Of a DNA stretch of 6,819 bases, positions 6,529 through 6,819 are shown piece after piece; position 1 is the first letter of the stretch; each line of letters begins with the position of its first letter. A program made the translations under genes and the position numbers. The stretch comes from Acidaminococcaceae bacterium (GTDB lineage Bacteria; Bacillota; Negativicutes; Acidaminococcales; Acidaminococcaceae), in contig JAQUUF010000063.1 in assembly GCA_028693975.1 (NCBI GenBank), positions 1-6,819 on the forward strand, in the 5' to 3' direction. A model generated the notes under the pieces. It saw only the letters and a program-made list of their open reading frames with translations. It searched no databases and was not told the origin of the DNA.

Positions 6529-6614
6529 TTTCGCCTCGTAAAATACTGGAATAATATCTTAAATTAGTATATCATAAAAGGAAGTATATTACACACATTA
6601 AAGGAAGGCCTTCC
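6529..6614. promoter_or_regulatory. Divergent nagA/murQ control region
   Basis: This 86-bp AT-rich intergenic region must hold both promoters. AGTATAT occurs twice in direct orientation, 17 bp apart (6566-6572 and 6583-6589). An imperfect palindrome, ATATCTTAA-A-TTAGTATAT (6554-6572, 7 of 9 positions paired), could be an operator. For nagA, TATACT on the minus strand (6571-6566) is a -10 candidate lying inside the palindrome. For murQ, TATATT (6585-6590) is a -10 candidate. No good -35 was found for either, which would suit activator or repressor control. The regulator is unknown; GntR- or RpiR-type repressors commonly control such genes. Confidence 0.45.
6603..6614 (+). repeat. Perfect 12-bp palindrome covering the murQ ribosome binding site
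   Basis: GGAAGGCCTTCC ends directly before the murQ ATG. Its left half supplies the Shine-Dalgarno sequence (AAGGAAGG, 6601-6608). As RNA it can form only a four-pair stem with a GGCC loop, which would partly hide the ribosome site. As DNA it is a perfect inverted repeat that a dimeric protein could bind. Either role is inference. Confidence 0.5.
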
Positions 6615-6819
6615 ATGATTAACTTAGAACAACTATGTACAGAACAGCGCAATGATAATAGCACTCATATTGATGAATTGTCTACGCTAGAGCTGGTCCG
6701 TACCATTAATAATGAGGACAAAAAAGTCGCTCTCGCCGTGGAGCGCATACTGCCCGAATTGGCACGAGCCGTGGATACCATTGCTCAGCATCTCTCCAAG
6801 GGTGGCCGCCTCTTCTATA
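6615..6819 (+). CDS. murQ: N-acetylmuramic acid 6-phosphate etherase MurQ, 5' part only
   Basis: The reading frame from ATG 6615 stays open to the window end, giving 68 codons of a protein that normally has about 300 residues. The N-terminus is characteristic of MurQ: INLEQL (2-7), TEQRN (9-13), HIDELSTLELV (18-28), INNEDKKVALAVE (31-43) and SKGGRLFY (61-68), the last leading into the SIS (sugar isomerase) domain, whose ligand loop is beyond the edge. MurQ cleaves the lactyl ether of MurNAc-6-phosphate to give GlcNAc-6-phosphate and D-lactate in the cytoplasm, a peptidoglycan-recycling step directly upstream of NagA. A strong AAGGAAGG ribosome site precedes the start and forms part of a palindrome. 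It is transcribed divergently from nagA. Genes further downstream, possibly murP or a regulator, cannot be seen. Confidence 0.93.
   Translation, partial: MINLEQLCTEQRNDNSTHIDELSTLELVRTINNEDKKVALAVERILPELARAVDTIAQHLSKGGRLFY

Noticed and set aside
1..6819. Search for insertion-sequence ends, CRISPR repeats, tRNA genes, toxin-antitoxin or phage-defence genes
   Set aside because: No arrays, transposase motifs, cloverleaf patterns or defence domains were seen; all gene space is explained by housekeeping and metabolic families.

Overview
The window reads as ordinary chromosomal DNA from a low-to-moderate GC Gram-positive-type bacterium (Bacillota). The evidence is the adjacent trmK and nif3 genes, strong GGAGG-type ribosome binding sites, a glucose-family PTS EIIA and a divergent nagA/murQ arrangement. 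Protein character would fit an anaerobe, possibly of the Negativicutes, but that is a guess from general resemblance and not from a marker gene. Nine genes are visible. Eight lie on the minus strand and one on the plus strand; the first and last are cut by the window edges. No mobile element, CRISPR array, tRNA or rRNA was seen.

Right part (about 4200-6819), amino-sugar and cell-wall sugar block. murQ (plus strand, 5' end only) and nagA (minus strand) diverge from an 86-bp AT-rich intergenic region that holds promoter-like elements and an imperfect palindrome. nagA is followed after 4 nt by a free-standing glucose-family PTS EIIA, and after another 24 nt by an AlkD-type DNA alkylation repair gene. 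MurQ converts MurNAc-6-phosphate to GlcNAc-6-phosphate, and NagA deacetylates GlcNAc-6-phosphate to glucosamine-6-phosphate. The EIIA could supply phosphate to a MurNAc or GlcNAc permease that lacks its own EIIA. Together they fit import and recycling of peptidoglycan sugars.

Middle part (about 1660-4195). A small flavodoxin-fold oxidoreductase gene has its own good promoter candidate inside the end of alkD and ends in a clear rho-independent terminator. It is followed by a two-gene unit encoding an AEC-family carrier and an EamA/DMT-family carrier, which ends in a second, branched and possibly bidirectional terminator.

Left part (1-1530). After a 306-bp gene-free stretch with a promoter candidate and a structured leader, trmK (tRNA m1A22 methyltransferase) overlaps by 11 nt the start of a nif3/YqfO-family gene whose 3' end is beyond the window.

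I found no convincing undescribed system. The points most worth a second look are the divergent murQ/nagA control region, including a palindrome on the murQ ribosome binding site, the EIIA linked to nagA, and a DNA-repair gene placed inside the amino-sugar operon.
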